Below are positions 9,637 to 17,355 of a stretch of DNA of 64,000 nt, one piece after another. The DNA comes from Actinoplanes sp. M2I2 (GTDB lineage Bacteria > Actinomycetota > Actinomycetes > Mycobacteriales > Micromonosporaceae). The notes under the pieces are model-generated. The model made no database searches and was not told where the DNA came from. It was given only the letters and a program-made list of their open reading frames with translations. Position numbers and translations under genes: made by a program. The stretch spans positions 310,001-374,000 of the forward strand of contig NZ_JALPVJ010000010.1 of assembly GCF_023544445.1 (NCBI RefSeq). The letters run 5' to 3'. The number at the start of each line of letters is the position of its first letter. Positions within the stretch are counted from its first letter, which is position 1.

Positions 9637-9721
9637 CTGACTCCGTGCCGACGAGGTGGCGAACCTGCGAGCCCTCGGGCGCCTGGCTGAACCGGCTGTG
9701 CTACCGGGGCTCCGGAATCAA

Positions 9722-9750
9722 AGAGTAGGCGCTTGTGAAGGCGTGCACAA
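9722..9750 (-). promoter_or_regulatory. rex-hemACDB promoter with overlapping Rex operator
   Basis: On the minus strand TTGTGC (9745-9750) and TACTCT (9722-9727) are separated by 17 bases, a good -35/-10 pair for the vegetative sigma factor, about 85 bases upstream of the rex start. The 18-base inverted repeat TTGTGAAGGCGTGCACAA at 9733-9750 covers the -35 element and most of the spacer. It fits the Rex operator core TGTGAA-N4/5-TTCACA with one deviation in the right arm. A repressor bound there would block polymerase, which matches the known autoregulation of Rex in Streptomyces. The remaining bases between rex and the HAD gene hold nothing else that I recognise. Confidence 0.75.
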
Positions 9751-9847
9751 ATCGCGATCTTGGTGGTGCGGCTGGACAAAGATCATCGGGCGTGTTAATG
9801 ACCCCAACGGTTCAAGTATGCCCGGTTTCCCACCACCGACCACACTG

Positions 9848-10489
9848 CTACAGCGTACGAGCGATCGCGACCGCTTCGACCAGAGTGTCCGCCACCGGAC
9901 GACCCGAAGCCCGCAAACGCGACGGATCGGTGAAGCCACCGGTGTAGAGCACGATCGCGCCACCCACCGAGTCGGCCGCCGCGGCGTCGTCGAGGGAGTC
10001 GCCGATCAGCACCACCTGATCACCGGTCAGGCCCAGCCCGGCCAGATGCTCGGCCAGGTGCGCGGCCTTGAGGTGCCCGCCCAGCTCGGCGCGCAACCCG
10101 TCCACCCGGGTGAAGACACCGGCCAGACCGTACGACTCGATGGCCGGCACCAGCTCGCTGTGGAACCACATGGACAGCAGCGACTGCGAACCCGGCCACT
10201 CCTTGAGCGCCGCCGAGGCGTCCGCGGCCAGCGTCATGCTGGTCAGACCCAGCCGGTACGCGTCGTGGAAGATGCGGTCGAGCCGGCCGAACTCCTCCTC
10301 GTCGACCGCGCGCTCGAGCACCTCGGCGTAGAACTCGGCCACCGGCCGGCGGAACCGGCTGCGGTGCTCGTCGGCCTCGACGGCCCGGCCGCCCACCGCC
10401 GCGAACGCCACGTTGGTCGACGAGACCACCAGGCTCAGGTCGTCGAGGAGAGTGCCGTTCCAGTCCCAGACAAGATGAGTGCGCGCCAC
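9848..10489 (-). CDS. HAD-superfamily hydrolase (phosphoglycolate-phosphatase-like)
   Basis: The protein of about 213 residues has HAD motif I in LVWDWNGTLLDD, where the aspartates are nucleophile and acid/base, and motif IV in QVVLIGDSLDDAAAA. A cap domain lies between, with the conserved lysine of motif III likely in GGHLKAAHLAEHL. It probably dephosphorylates a small phosphorylated metabolite; the substrate cannot be read from the sequence. A longer frame opens at 10537, but it would overlap the glutaredoxin gene by 38 bases. The GTG at 10489 starts 11 bases before that point right before the domain, so I prefer it. It is the last gene of a three-gene unit. Confidence 0.8.
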   Translation of the reverse strand: MARTHLVWDWNGTLLDDLSLVVSSTNVAFAAVGGRAVEADEHRSRFRRPVAEFYAEVLERAVDEEEFGRLDRIFHDAYRLGLTSMTLAADASAALKEWPGSQSLLSMWFHSELVPAIESYGLAGVFTRVDGLRAELGGHLKAAHLAEHLAGLGLTGDQVVLIGDSLDDAAAADSVGGAIVLYTGGFTDPSRLRASGRPVADTLVEAVAIARTL

Positions 10490-10499
10490 GGCGAACAAT

Positions 10500-10748
10500 T
10501 TACAGGCGGGGCTCACCGGGCCGGCGGGCCAGATCACTGAGCAGCCGGGACTCCTCGACCCGCCAGTAGCCGTGCTCGGCGCCGTCGAGAAGCACCACCG
10601 GAACCCGGTCGCCGTAGTCGCGTTCCAGGTCGATCGACGAATCCACGTCGACCCGCACCCACTGGCCCGGAAGGATCCGGTCGAGGACGGCCTCGGCCTC
10701 CTCGCACAGGTGACAGCCGTCCCGGCTGATCAGGGTCACTCGGCTCAC
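10500..10748 (-). CDS. Glutaredoxin-like thiol-disulfide protein (DUF836 type)
   Basis: This 82-residue protein is a minimal thioredoxin fold. VTLISRDGCHLCEEAEAVLDRI carries a CxxC (CHLC) redox motif, and DRVPVVLLDG supplies the cis-proline loop. It probably reduces or forms disulfides in the cytoplasm, and in an actinobacterium the partner thiol could be mycothiol. Its GTG start overlaps the stop of the acyl-CoA synthetase gene by four bases. The same small protein is found near rex and bldN in other actinobacteria as far as I recall. Confidence 0.85.
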   Translation of the reverse strand: MSRVTLISRDGCHLCEEAEAVLDRILPGQWVRVDVDSSIDLERDYGDRVPVVLLDGAEHGYWRVEESRLLSDLARRPGEPRL

Positions 10749-12262
10749 GACCTCAACTCCCTCTTGCGGACCTTGCCGGTCGCCGAGTGGGGAAGCTCAC
10801 GCACCAGCTCGACCGTCGGCAGCTTGAAGCGCGCCAGGTGGGCGGCGCAGTAGACCTGCAGCTCGGCCGGGGTGGGCGGCGGGTCGATGGCGGCCACCAC
10901 GAAGGCGTGCGGCCGCTGCCCGGACCCGTCGTCGGGCACGCCGACCACAGCCGACTCGGCAACCCCCGGATGCGAGCCGAGCACCCGCTCGATCTCGGCC
11001 GGATAGACGTTGAAGCCGTGCACCAGGATCAGGTCGTCGACCCGGTCGACCAGGTGCAGGTCGCCGTCGCCGTCCGCGTACGCGACGTCGCCGGTGGCCC
11101 ACCAGCCCGCCGCGTCCGGACCACCGCGCCGGTCGGGCCAGTAACCGGAGAAGAGGTTGGCCCCGCGCACCTCGATCTCGCCCGGATCGGTGCCGGCCAC
11201 GTCCTCGACGGAGAGATCGAGCTCGGCCAGGTCCTCCTCCGGGGTGGCGGTGCCGTCCTCCCAGAGCACCTGACCGGCCGCCGAACGCAGCCGCAGCGCG
11301 ACCCCCGGGAGGGGCCGCCCGATCGAGCCGGGTTTGCCCCGGTCGCTGACGGCGGTCGTGGTGAGCACCGGGGCGGTCTCGGTCAGCCCGTAGCCGACCA
11401 GGATGCCGCGCCCGGTCGCCGCCCCGAAGCGGGCCATCTCGTCCGGCGCCAACGGGGCCGCGCCACACACGGCCGACCGCACGCTGCGGAGGGCGATCTC
11501 CACTCCGGGCTGTCGTGACCAAGCCGCATACATCCCCGGTACGCCGACGACCACGGTCACCCCGTGCTCGACGATCACGGCCAGCGAGGCGGCCGGGTCG
11601 AACCGGTCGATCTGCACCCCGGTCGCCGCGTGATGGGCCACGGAGCCGAGCCCGGTGTTCAACCCGTACGCGTGGAACAGCGGCACCCCGAGCAGCACGA
11701 CATCCTCGGGGCCGACCACGGGCGGGTCGATCGCGTCCAGCTGTTCGTGGTTGGCGGCCAGGGCGCCATGGGTGAGCATCGCGCCCTTCGGCCGCCCGCT
11801 GGTGCCCGAGGTGTACAGCAGCACGGCGAGGTCGCGGGCCCGCACGTCCGGCAACCCCGCCGCCGGTGGCTCGCCGTCAAGGTCGAGGTCGAGCGGGCGT
11901 ACGCGACCGGGGCCCGGCTCCTCGGCGACGACCAGGGCCGCACCGGAATCGGTGATCGCGAAATCCAGCTCGGCGGGCGTGTAGCCCGGATTGAGCGGTA
12001 CGGCCACCCGCCCGGCCCGGAGAACACCGAAATAGGTCACGGCGAAGTCGGCCGACGTGCCCAGCACGATCGCGACCCGTTCGCCCGGGGGCACGAGAGC
12101 CGCGATCCGATGGGCCGCAGCGGTCACCCGCCGATCGACATCGGACCAGGTCAGGGAAGTTTCGCCGGTGATGAGCGCCGGACCGGAGGGCCGGCGTGCG
12201 GCGGCCGCGGCGACCGGATCGCGGGCTGCTTCGTCCACGAGGCACGAGTCTGGCACAGACAT
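10745..12262 (-). CDS. Acyl-CoA synthetase / AMP-dependent ligase
   Basis: The 505-residue protein belongs to the acyl-adenylate-forming ANL family. The P-loop-like motif is LLYTSGTSGRPKGAML, followed by YGLTETAPVL, the ATGDVAYADGDGDLHLVDR hinge and the C-terminal HSATGKVRKREL with the catalytic lysine. It should activate a carboxylic acid, probably a fatty acid, with ATP and CoA; chain length is not predictable. The open frame extends to 12505, but the upstream 81 codons are not protein-like and run through inverted repeats. The ATG at 12262 (MSVPDSCLVDEAA) is therefore the likely start. It is divergent from bldN and heads a three-gene unit. Confidence 0.85.
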   Translation of the reverse strand: MSVPDSCLVDEAARDPVAAAAARRPSGPALITGETSLTWSDVDRRVTAAAHRIAALVPPGERVAIVLGTSADFAVTYFGVLRAGRVAVPLNPGYTPAELDFAITDSGAALVVAEEPGPGRVRPLDLDLDGEPPAAGLPDVRARDLAVLLYTSGTSGRPKGAMLTHGALAANHEQLDAIDPPVVGPEDVVLLGVPLFHAYGLNTGLGSVAHHAATGVQIDRFDPAASLAVIVEHGVTVVVGVPGMYAAWSRQPGVEIALRSVRSAVCGAAPLAPDEMARFGAATGRGILVGYGLTETAPVLTTTAVSDRGKPGSIGRPLPGVALRLRSAAGQVLWEDGTATPEEDLAELDLSVEDVAGTDPGEIEVRGANLFSGYWPDRRGGPDAAGWWATGDVAYADGDGDLHLVDRVDDLILVHGFNVYPAEIERVLGSHPGVAESAVVGVPDDGSGQRPHAFVVAAIDPPPTPAELQVYCAAHLARFKLPTVELVRELPHSATGKVRKRELRS

Positions 12263-12375
12263 CCACGGAAGGGGACGGCGCACATCCTGTCCGTCGCACA
12301 GACCCCCATGTCGGTCATCGTGGCACACGTTCCTTGTGTCGTGTCTGCGCCACTTCGTACACTTTTTGCGCAGCG

Positions 12376-12438
12376 CACACGGAGTGCGACTCCGTGTGTT
12401 CGGAGTCCGTGATACTTCGCGTCTGAGTAACGGACTCC
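12376..12438. repeat. Two adjacent inverted repeats in the bldN upstream region
   Basis: CACACGGAG (12376-12384) and CTCCGTGTG (12390-12398) form a perfect nine-base stem around the five-base loop TGCGA. GGAGTCCGT (12402-12410) and ACGGACTCC (12430-12438) form a second perfect nine-base pair of arms, 19 bases apart. The two arms CGGAG and GGAGTC are related in sequence. They lie between the divergent acyl-CoA synthetase and bldN genes and may be operators or hairpins in a leader. The rest of the 12263-12527 gap holds the BldD-like box and no gene. Confidence 0.6.
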
Positions 12439-12453
12439 AAAACCCTGGGTGAG
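12439..12453 (+). promoter_or_regulatory. Putative BldD box upstream of bldN
   Basis: AAAACCCTGGGTGAG fits the 15-base BldD consensus NTNACNCWGNGTNAN, known from Streptomyces and also described for Actinoplanes, at eight of nine fixed positions; only the T at position 2 is wrong. BldD, a c-di-GMP-dependent repressor, is known to repress bldN directly in Streptomyces. The site lies 161 bases before the bldN start, and next to a pair of inverted repeats. The match is by eye and not supported by a matrix score. Confidence 0.55.
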
Positions 12454-12527
12454 GTCGGTCGGCAGCAACGCGGGCCACTTCACCCCTTTTGCTATGAGTG
12501 ATCACCCCTCATCCCGAGGAGGCCGCT

Positions 12528-12617
12528 GTGCCACAAGCACGAAATAACTGCCTATCCCAGTCTGGCGGGACGGATCGGCAGTCGGAGCAGAGCCGCCGGG
12601 TCGAGGAGGCGCAGTGA
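12528..12617 (+). CDS. 29-codon upstream ORF translationally coupled to bldN
   Basis: A GTG at 12528 is preceded at five bases by a perfect GAGGAGG (12516-12522), one of the strongest ribosome sites in the window. The frame encodes 29 residues beginning VPQARNNCLSQSGG and rich in Gln, Ser and Arg. Its TGA at 12615-12617 overlaps the bldN GTG (12614-12616) in GTGA, so the ribosome that ends here can restart on bldN. The end of the small ORF also contains the GAGGAGG that serves bldN. I recognise no family; a leader peptide or translational control element is more likely than a structural protein. Its existence as a protein is inferred only from the start signals and the overlap. Confidence 0.55.
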   Translation: MPQARNNCLSQSGGTDRQSEQSRRVEEAQ

Positions 12618-13558
12618 GTCATGTTTACGCCGGGGACCCCGACCGCTCCCTCGCCGACGGACTGACGGGCCTGCGCCGGTCGGTCGACGATCTGATCGTC
12701 AACACCATCCGCGGCGACGGGCCCAAGCGGACCCGTAACCGTCCGCACATCAACGAGTCGCCGGGTCAACGGCTGCCACCGACGGGTAATGCCAAGCCGA
12801 TGACTCCGGGTGGCCGGGTGGCCGTGCCCGGTCGTCCGCCGATGCCCGCGCAGCCCACCGCGGGCCAGCGCAGCAACCTGCCCGAAGCGACGGCGGTGGG
12901 CGAGCAGACCGTCGTCGTGCCGGCGCAGAGCACCACCGGCCCGCAGCGCGACTCCGAGCCACCCAAGTATCCGGCCCGCCCCGACCCGGGCGACGCCGCG
13001 GCCGAGGTGTGGGGGCTGGTCGAGCGGGCCCAGGCCGGCGAGGCCGAGGCGTTCGGCCTGATCTACGACCGGTACGTCGACACGGTCTTCCGCTTCGTCT
13101 ATTTCCGCGTCGGCAACCGCCAGCTCGCCGAGGACCTCACCTCGGACACGTTCCTGCGGGCGCTCAAGCGCATCGGCAGCTTCACCTGGCAGGGTCGTGA
13201 CCTGGGGGCCTGGCTGGTCACGATCGCCCGCAACCTGGTCGCCGACCACTTCAAGTCGGGCCGGTACCGGCTCGAGGTGACCACCGGCGACGTGCTCGAC
13301 GCCGACCGCGAGGCCCGCGGGCCCGAGGGCAGTCCGGAATCCTCGGTGGTCGACCACATCACCAACGTCGCCCTGCTCACCGCGGTCAAGCAGCTCAACC
13401 CCGAGCAGCAGGAGTGCATCGTGCTGCGGTTCCTCCAGGGCTTCTCGGTGGCCGAGACCGCGCAGACCATGGGCAAGAACGAAGGAGCGATCAAGGCCCT
13501 GCAATACCGAGCGGTACGAGCTCTCGCTCGCCTCCTACCGGATGGCTTCCAGGCATGA
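12614..13558 (+). CDS. bldN: Developmental ECF sigma factor BldN
   Basis: The 314-residue protein is an extracytoplasmic-function sigma factor with sigma-2 (AQAGEAEAFGLIYDRYVDTVFRF, then LTSDTFLRALKRIGSF) and sigma-4 (LNPEQQECIVLRFLQG, VAETAQTMGKNEGAIKALQYRAVRAL) regions. The wording of both regions matches Streptomyces BldN closely. About 125 residues precede sigma-2; Streptomyces BldN also has an N-terminal pro-extension, but one of about 86 residues, so this one is longer and Pro/Gln-rich. BldN drives sporulation and surface-protein genes and is held by RsbN, which is the next gene. The GTG start at 12614 has GAGGAGG four bases upstream and overlaps the small ORF, suggesting coupled translation. 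A BldD-like box lies upstream. Confidence 0.9.
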   Translation: MSHVYAGDPDRSLADGLTGLRRSVDDLIVNTIRGDGPKRTRNRPHINESPGQRLPPTGNAKPMTPGGRVAVPGRPPMPAQPTAGQRSNLPEATAVGEQTVVVPAQSTTGPQRDSEPPKYPARPDPGDAAAEVWGLVERAQAGEAEAFGLIYDRYVDTVFRFVYFRVGNRQLAEDLTSDTFLRALKRIGSFTWQGRDLGAWLVTIARNLVADHFKSGRYRLEVTTGDVLDADREARGPEGSPESSVVDHITNVALLTAVKQLNPEQQECIVLRFLQGFSVAETAQTMGKNEGAIKALQYRAVRALARLLPDGFQA

Positions 13559-13709
13559 CCGCCTGCACCGAGCGGCAACCAGCCGCAGCCTCCGAACGGC
13601 CTCGAACGCGAGGGCCAGAAGGGCATGCCACCTGCCAGCTCAGCGTGACGGCAGGGGGGCTCAGCGTGATGTTCGTTATGCCTATTACCCGATGCCGGCC
13701 GTCGGTCCC

Positions 13710-13738
13710 CGTAACCGGGGACGCGTGTCGCGCGTTTG
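13710..13738 (+). promoter_or_regulatory. Possible BldN-dependent promoter of rsbN
   Basis: CGTAAC (13710-13715) and CGTTTG (13733-13738) are 17 bases apart. The BldN promoter known from Streptomyces is CGTAAC, about 16 bases, CGTTGA, so the -35 is perfect and the -10 differs at the last two positions. The predicted start of transcription would be about 95 bases before rsbN. As I recall, rsbN has its own BldN-dependent promoter in Streptomyces, giving negative feedback. The CGTAAC also sits in a short GTCCCCG/CGGGGAC hairpin. The 280-base gap between bldN and rsbN contains no gene that I can support. Confidence 0.45.
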
Positions 13739-13838
13739 TCCGAGTGCGACCCCGGGCGGCCCTGTCGGCCACCCGCTTCGTCGCGACCGCCGGCGATGTT
13801 GCCGGCGAGACATTCACGAGCGAGGGGAGGTGCCCGCG

Positions 13839-15044
13839 GTGAACTTCGACTTCCTGGACCGCCGGAGCGCCGAGCGCTTCGCGGAGCTTCTCGACGAGAG
13901 CACCGGCGGCCGCCGGCACCACAGCCGCGGCCCGGCCGACGAGCAGCTCGCCGAGCTGGTCGCCATCGGCAGCAGCCTGTCCGCGGCGCGTCCGGGAGCC
14001 CGGGTCGAGCCCGAGTTCCGCACCGGCCTGCGGGCGATGCTGGTCGCCACCGCCGAGCGGGACGGCATCGGCCGCACCGCGACCGCCGCCGCGGCAGCGC
14101 CCGAGGAGCCCGCGGCCCGCGCCGGACGGTTGCGTCACGGACTTCTCGGTCACGGCGGCCGCATCCGGGCCCGGGGCGCCATCGTCATCGGCGTCGCCGC
14201 CGGCGCGCTGGCAGTCTCCGGAATCTCCGCGGCCAGCGAGAACGCATCGCCGGGGGACGCCCTGTACGGGGTCAAGCGCTCCACCGAACGCGCCCAGCTG
14301 GCCATGGCCGGCTCGGACGTCACCCGGGGGCAGTTGTCCCTGGACTTCGCCAGCACGAGGCTGGCCGAGGCGGCCTCCATGCCGGGCAACGACACCAGCT
14401 TCGGTGGCGTGCTCGACGACATGGACGCGGACACCCGCAAGGGCGTCAAGCTGCTCACGACCTCGGCGGTGGCCCGCAAGGACCGCAAGCCGCTGTCCAC
14501 CATCGACACGTTCGTCGAGCAGCAGCGTCAGACGCTGTCCCCGGCGCTCGGCCGGCTGTCGGAGGCCAACCAGGAGCGGGCGCAGGCGTCGATCGGCCTG
14601 CTCGACTCGGTGAGCAAGCGCGCGGAGAATCTGCGTACGGGCCTGTCCTGTGACAACGCGGTCCCGGCGGGCGCCGACGTGCTCGGTCCCAAGCTGAAGA
14701 ACTGCGCGACGGACGCCGGCCAGGACAACCACGCCACGCCGTCCCGCCCGTCCGGGCAGAACAGCAAGCACGCGCCCCGGCCGGGTGGCCATGGGGACGT
14801 GAAGACGCCGCGGCGCAGCGATCCGGCCATCGCGCCGACCGCCTCCGCCGACGCCAAGGTGCCGTCGCGCAAGCGGGCGCCCTCGCAGGCGCCCGACCTG
14901 CCCCTCGGCGGCACGCCGCTGCGGACGAGCCCGTCGGCCGACGACGACATGACACAGCAACAGCAGCAGGATCAGCAGCAGGAAGTGCCTGAGGACGAGG
15001 CCCCGCTGGACGGGCTGCTCGGGGGACTTCTGGGACGCGACTAG
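13839..15044 (+). CDS. rsbN: Anti-sigma factor RsbN, membrane-bound, with DUF5667 region
   Basis: The 401-residue protein follows bldN as RsbN does in Streptomyces. Residues 1-110 are cytoplasmic and should hold the sigma-binding region (FDFLDRRSAERFAELLDE and EPEFRTGLRAMLVATAE). One membrane helix is at about 112-133 (GAIVIGVAAGALAVSGI). The extracytoplasmic part begins SENASPGDALYGVKRSTERAQLA, characteristic of DUF5667, and ends in a low-complexity Pro/Gln-rich tail. The open frame begins earlier, but the GTG at 13839 with GGGGAGG eight bases upstream matches the domain start. It should sequester BldN at the membrane until development. A strong hairpin follows the stop codon. Confidence 0.85.
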   Translation: MNFDFLDRRSAERFAELLDESTGGRRHHSRGPADEQLAELVAIGSSLSAARPGARVEPEFRTGLRAMLVATAERDGIGRTATAAAAAPEEPAARAGRLRHGLLGHGGRIRARGAIVIGVAAGALAVSGISAASENASPGDALYGVKRSTERAQLAMAGSDVTRGQLSLDFASTRLAEAASMPGNDTSFGGVLDDMDADTRKGVKLLTTSAVARKDRKPLSTIDTFVEQQRQTLSPALGRLSEANQERAQASIGLLDSVSKRAENLRTGLSCDNAVPAGADVLGPKLKNCATDAGQDNHATPSRPSGQNSKHAPRPGGHGDVKTPRRSDPAIAPTASADAKVPSRKRAPSQAPDLPLGGTPLRTSPSADDDMTQQQQQDQQQEVPEDEAPLDGLLGGLLGRD

Positions 15045-15070
15045 CGGCCCGAGAAACAGCCGAACATGGC

Positions 15071-15106
15071 GAGGGGCGGTGCCGGGTTTCCCCGGGGCCG
15101 CCCCTC
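15071..15106. terminator. Bidirectional terminator between rsbN and the acyltransferase gene
   Basis: GAGGGGCGG (15071-15079) pairs with CCGCCCCTC (15098-15106), nine perfect base pairs, and the 18-base interior folds further through CCGGG/CCCGG. It lies between convergent genes and has no U-tract, as is common in high-GC actinobacteria. Confidence 0.7.
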
Positions 15107-15151
15107 ACTTGTCACTATAGGCACACAAGCCGTCACTGGGCGACAAACGCC

Positions 15152-16165
15152 TCAAAGCCCGAACGGGTCGGGACGCTTCTCGAGGAGCTCCAGCAGCGTG
15201 GCCTGGATCGTCTCCCGCACCTGGTCGGCCAGGTTGTAGACGACCATCGGGTCGTCGGCGAGGTCGGTCAGGTGCTCGGTCGGGATCGGCGGGCAGAACT
15301 GGATCAGCCACTTGCTCGGTAGCGGCACCAGACCCAGCGGGCCGAGCCACGGGAACGTCGGCGTGATCGGGAAGTACGGCATGCCGAGCAGGCGGGCCAG
15401 CGGCTTGATGTCGGCGAGGATCGGATAGATCTCCTCGGCGCCGACGATCGCCACCGGGACGATCGGGGTGCCCGTGCGCAGCGCGGCCGAGACGAACCCG
15501 CCCCGCCCGAAGCGCTGCAACTTGTAGCGGTCGGCGAAGCGCTTGCCGATCCCCTTGAAGCCCTCGGGGAAGACACCGACCAGCTCGCCCGTGCTCATCA
15601 GCCGCTCGGCGTCGGGGTTGCAGGCCACGGTCGCGCCCGACTTGCGGGCCAGCTCGCTCACCACCGGCACGCGGAAGACCAGGTCGGCGCCGAGCAGGCG
15701 CAGGTGCCGTTCCCCGGGATGCTGGTCGCGGATGGCGACGCCGAGCATCAACGCGTCCAGGGCCAGCGTGCCCGAGTGGTTGGCCACGACCAGGGCGCCG
15801 CCGTCGGCCGGCACGTTCTCGATGCCGTACACCTCGGTGCGGAACCAGTCGTGATAGAGCACCCGCAGCATGGGCTGAAATACGGCGTCGTTCAGCTCGC
15901 GGTCGAAGCCGAACTCGTCGACCTCGTAGGCGCCGGCGAACCGGCGACGCAGGAAGGCGAGCCCGCGGGCCACGCGCTGATCCCACACGTCGACCGGGTC
16001 GGCAGGGTCGGCGGCGGCGGGCTGCTGAGGGTGGTGGCCGTTCCCGTTCATCGACGGCACCTCCGGGATCGGGCGTCGGCCGTTGACCCGTACCGGCTCG
16101 GGTGGCCGGGGAAGGGTGAAATCGGCCTGCCCCGGCAGCATGCTCCGGAATTCGTCCTGGCTCAA
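15152..16165 (-). CDS. Lysophospholipid acyltransferase family protein (PlsC-like)
   Basis: The 337-residue protein has a central acyltransferase domain with the histidine-asparagine block LVVANHSGTLALDALML (residues about 125-140) and VGVFPEGFKGIGK (about 195), corresponding to the NHxxxxD and FPEG motifs of glycerolipid acyltransferases. The PVAIVGAEEIYP segment is also typical. It probably transfers an acyl chain to a lysophospholipid or glycolipid at the membrane. The start is a TTG at 16165, preceded by GGAGGGGAG and overlapping the upstream epimerase stop in TTGA. The first 60 residues are Pro-rich and outside the domain. The pair with an NAD-dependent epimerase is conserved near bldN/rsbN in other actinobacteria as I recall. 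Confidence 0.85.
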   Translation of the reverse strand: MSQDEFRSMLPGQADFTLPRPPEPVRVNGRRPIPEVPSMNGNGHHPQQPAAADPADPVDVWDQRVARGLAFLRRRFAGAYEVDEFGFDRELNDAVFQPMLRVLYHDWFRTEVYGIENVPADGGALVVANHSGTLALDALMLGVAIRDQHPGERHLRLLGADLVFRVPVVSELARKSGATVACNPDAERLMSTGELVGVFPEGFKGIGKRFADRYKLQRFGRGGFVSAALRTGTPIVPVAIVGAEEIYPILADIKPLARLLGMPYFPITPTFPWLGPLGLVPLPSKWLIQFCPPIPTEHLTDLADDPMVVYNLADQVRETIQATLLELLEKRPDPFGL

Positions 16166-17226
16166 CGCCGCTCCCCTCCGGCGGACGCGCCGGCACGGAC
16201 CCGGCGGATGCCGTCGAGGATGGCTCCCTCGGCCGCGGCGAGGCGGTCGGCGGTGATCGACGAGCCGTTCGCGTGGCCCTTGATGAAGTCGTCGAAGGCC
16301 TCGGCCGTGCTGCGCGGCGTGAAGCCGAACTCGCTCACCAGCCGGGTCGTGTCGACCACCCGGCCGTGCACGAAGAGATCGATCTGGTCGAGGCCGATCT
16401 GACCGACGCCGACGTTGCGGGCGACCCCGGCCAGCGTGGACAGCGTGCCCTCGGGCAGCGGCACCGAGATGCGCCCGGCCCGGCGGATGGCCTGGGAGAG
16501 CGTGAGGATGCCGGCGCCGGCGACGTTGTACGTGCCCGGGTGTTCCTCGATCACCGAGCGGTGCAGGATCTCGAGGGCGTCATCGACGTGGACGAACTGC
16601 AACCGGGCGTCCCGGCCCAGCACGGTCGGCACGACCGGCTGGGCGAAATAGCGCGTCAGCGTCGTGTCGGCCGTCGAGCTGATGAACGGGGCGAAGCGCA
16701 GCACGGTGGCGGACGCCTCGGGCCGGCGGCGGCGGAATCCGCGCACGTAGCCCTCGATGTCGAGGATGTCGCGCGCGAAGGAGCCTCGCGGCACGGCTCG
16801 CGGCTCGGTGTCCTCGGTGAAGACGCCGGGATCGCGGAACGACGCGCCGTAGGCGGCCGTGGAGGAACGCACCACGATCTTGCGCAGCCGGGGAGCGGCC
16901 TGGGCGGCGGCGAGCAGCTGCATCGTGCCGATGACGTTCTGCTCTTTCATGGCCGCACGACCGTGCTGCCCGTCGGGTGCGCTCGTGACCGCCAGGTGCA
17001 CGACCGCCTCGGCACCCAGATCGGCCAGCGCTCCGGACGCCGCGCGGGCGTCGGCCCGGATCAGCTCGACGTCGGCCAGCAGCTCACGCAGAGCCGTGGG
17101 CGGTTCGTGCGGATCCAGGCCGACGACACGGTCGATCCGGGAATCTGCGGCGAGACGAGCGGCCACCCGGGCGCCGAGATATCGGCTGACTCCGGTGACC
17201 ACGACGACGCTGGGCGGAGAGGTCAC
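16162..17226 (-). CDS. NAD-dependent epimerase/dehydratase
   Basis: The 354-residue protein is an extended short-chain dehydrogenase. The N-terminal VVVVTGVSRYLGARVAARL is the NAD(P)-binding glycine-rich loop, EAVVHLAVTSAPDG follows, and SSTAAYGAS supplies a serine near a candidate catalytic region, although the usual YxxxK is not clear; RDILDIEGYVRGFRRR may replace it. Substrate is unknown. The open frame starts at 17271, but the GTG at 17226 has GGAAGG ten bases upstream and begins right before the Rossmann strand. Its stop overlaps the TTG start of the acyltransferase, so the two are co-translated and may act in the same lipid or cell-envelope pathway. Confidence 0.8.
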   Translation of the reverse strand: MTSPPSVVVVTGVSRYLGARVAARLAADSRIDRVVGLDPHEPPTALRELLADVELIRADARAASGALADLGAEAVVHLAVTSAPDGQHGRAAMKEQNVIGTMQLLAAAQAAPRLRKIVVRSSTAAYGASFRDPGVFTEDTEPRAVPRGSFARDILDIEGYVRGFRRRRPEASATVLRFAPFISSTADTTLTRYFAQPVVPTVLGRDARLQFVHVDDALEILHRSVIEEHPGTYNVAGAGILTLSQAIRRAGRISVPLPEGTLSTLAGVARNVGVGQIGLDQIDLFVHGRVVDTTRLVSEFGFTPRSTAEAFDDFIKGHANGSSITADRLAAAEGAILDGIRRVRAGASAGGERR

Positions 17227-17355
17227 GTCGGTCGCACCTTCCGATGCTTGCGGGTGCGGTGCGTAGGGCAAGAACCTGCCCGGCCGGGCCGAGTCGTCCC
17301 CGGAGTCGTCCCACGGCGAACCGTGACAGGACCGGGGAAGACGCCCGGCCGCAGG

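Noticed and set aside
16163..17271. Longer start (17271) for the epimerase gene
   Set aside because: The extra 15 residues are not conserved-looking, and GTG at 17226 has a better ribosome site right before the Rossmann strand.
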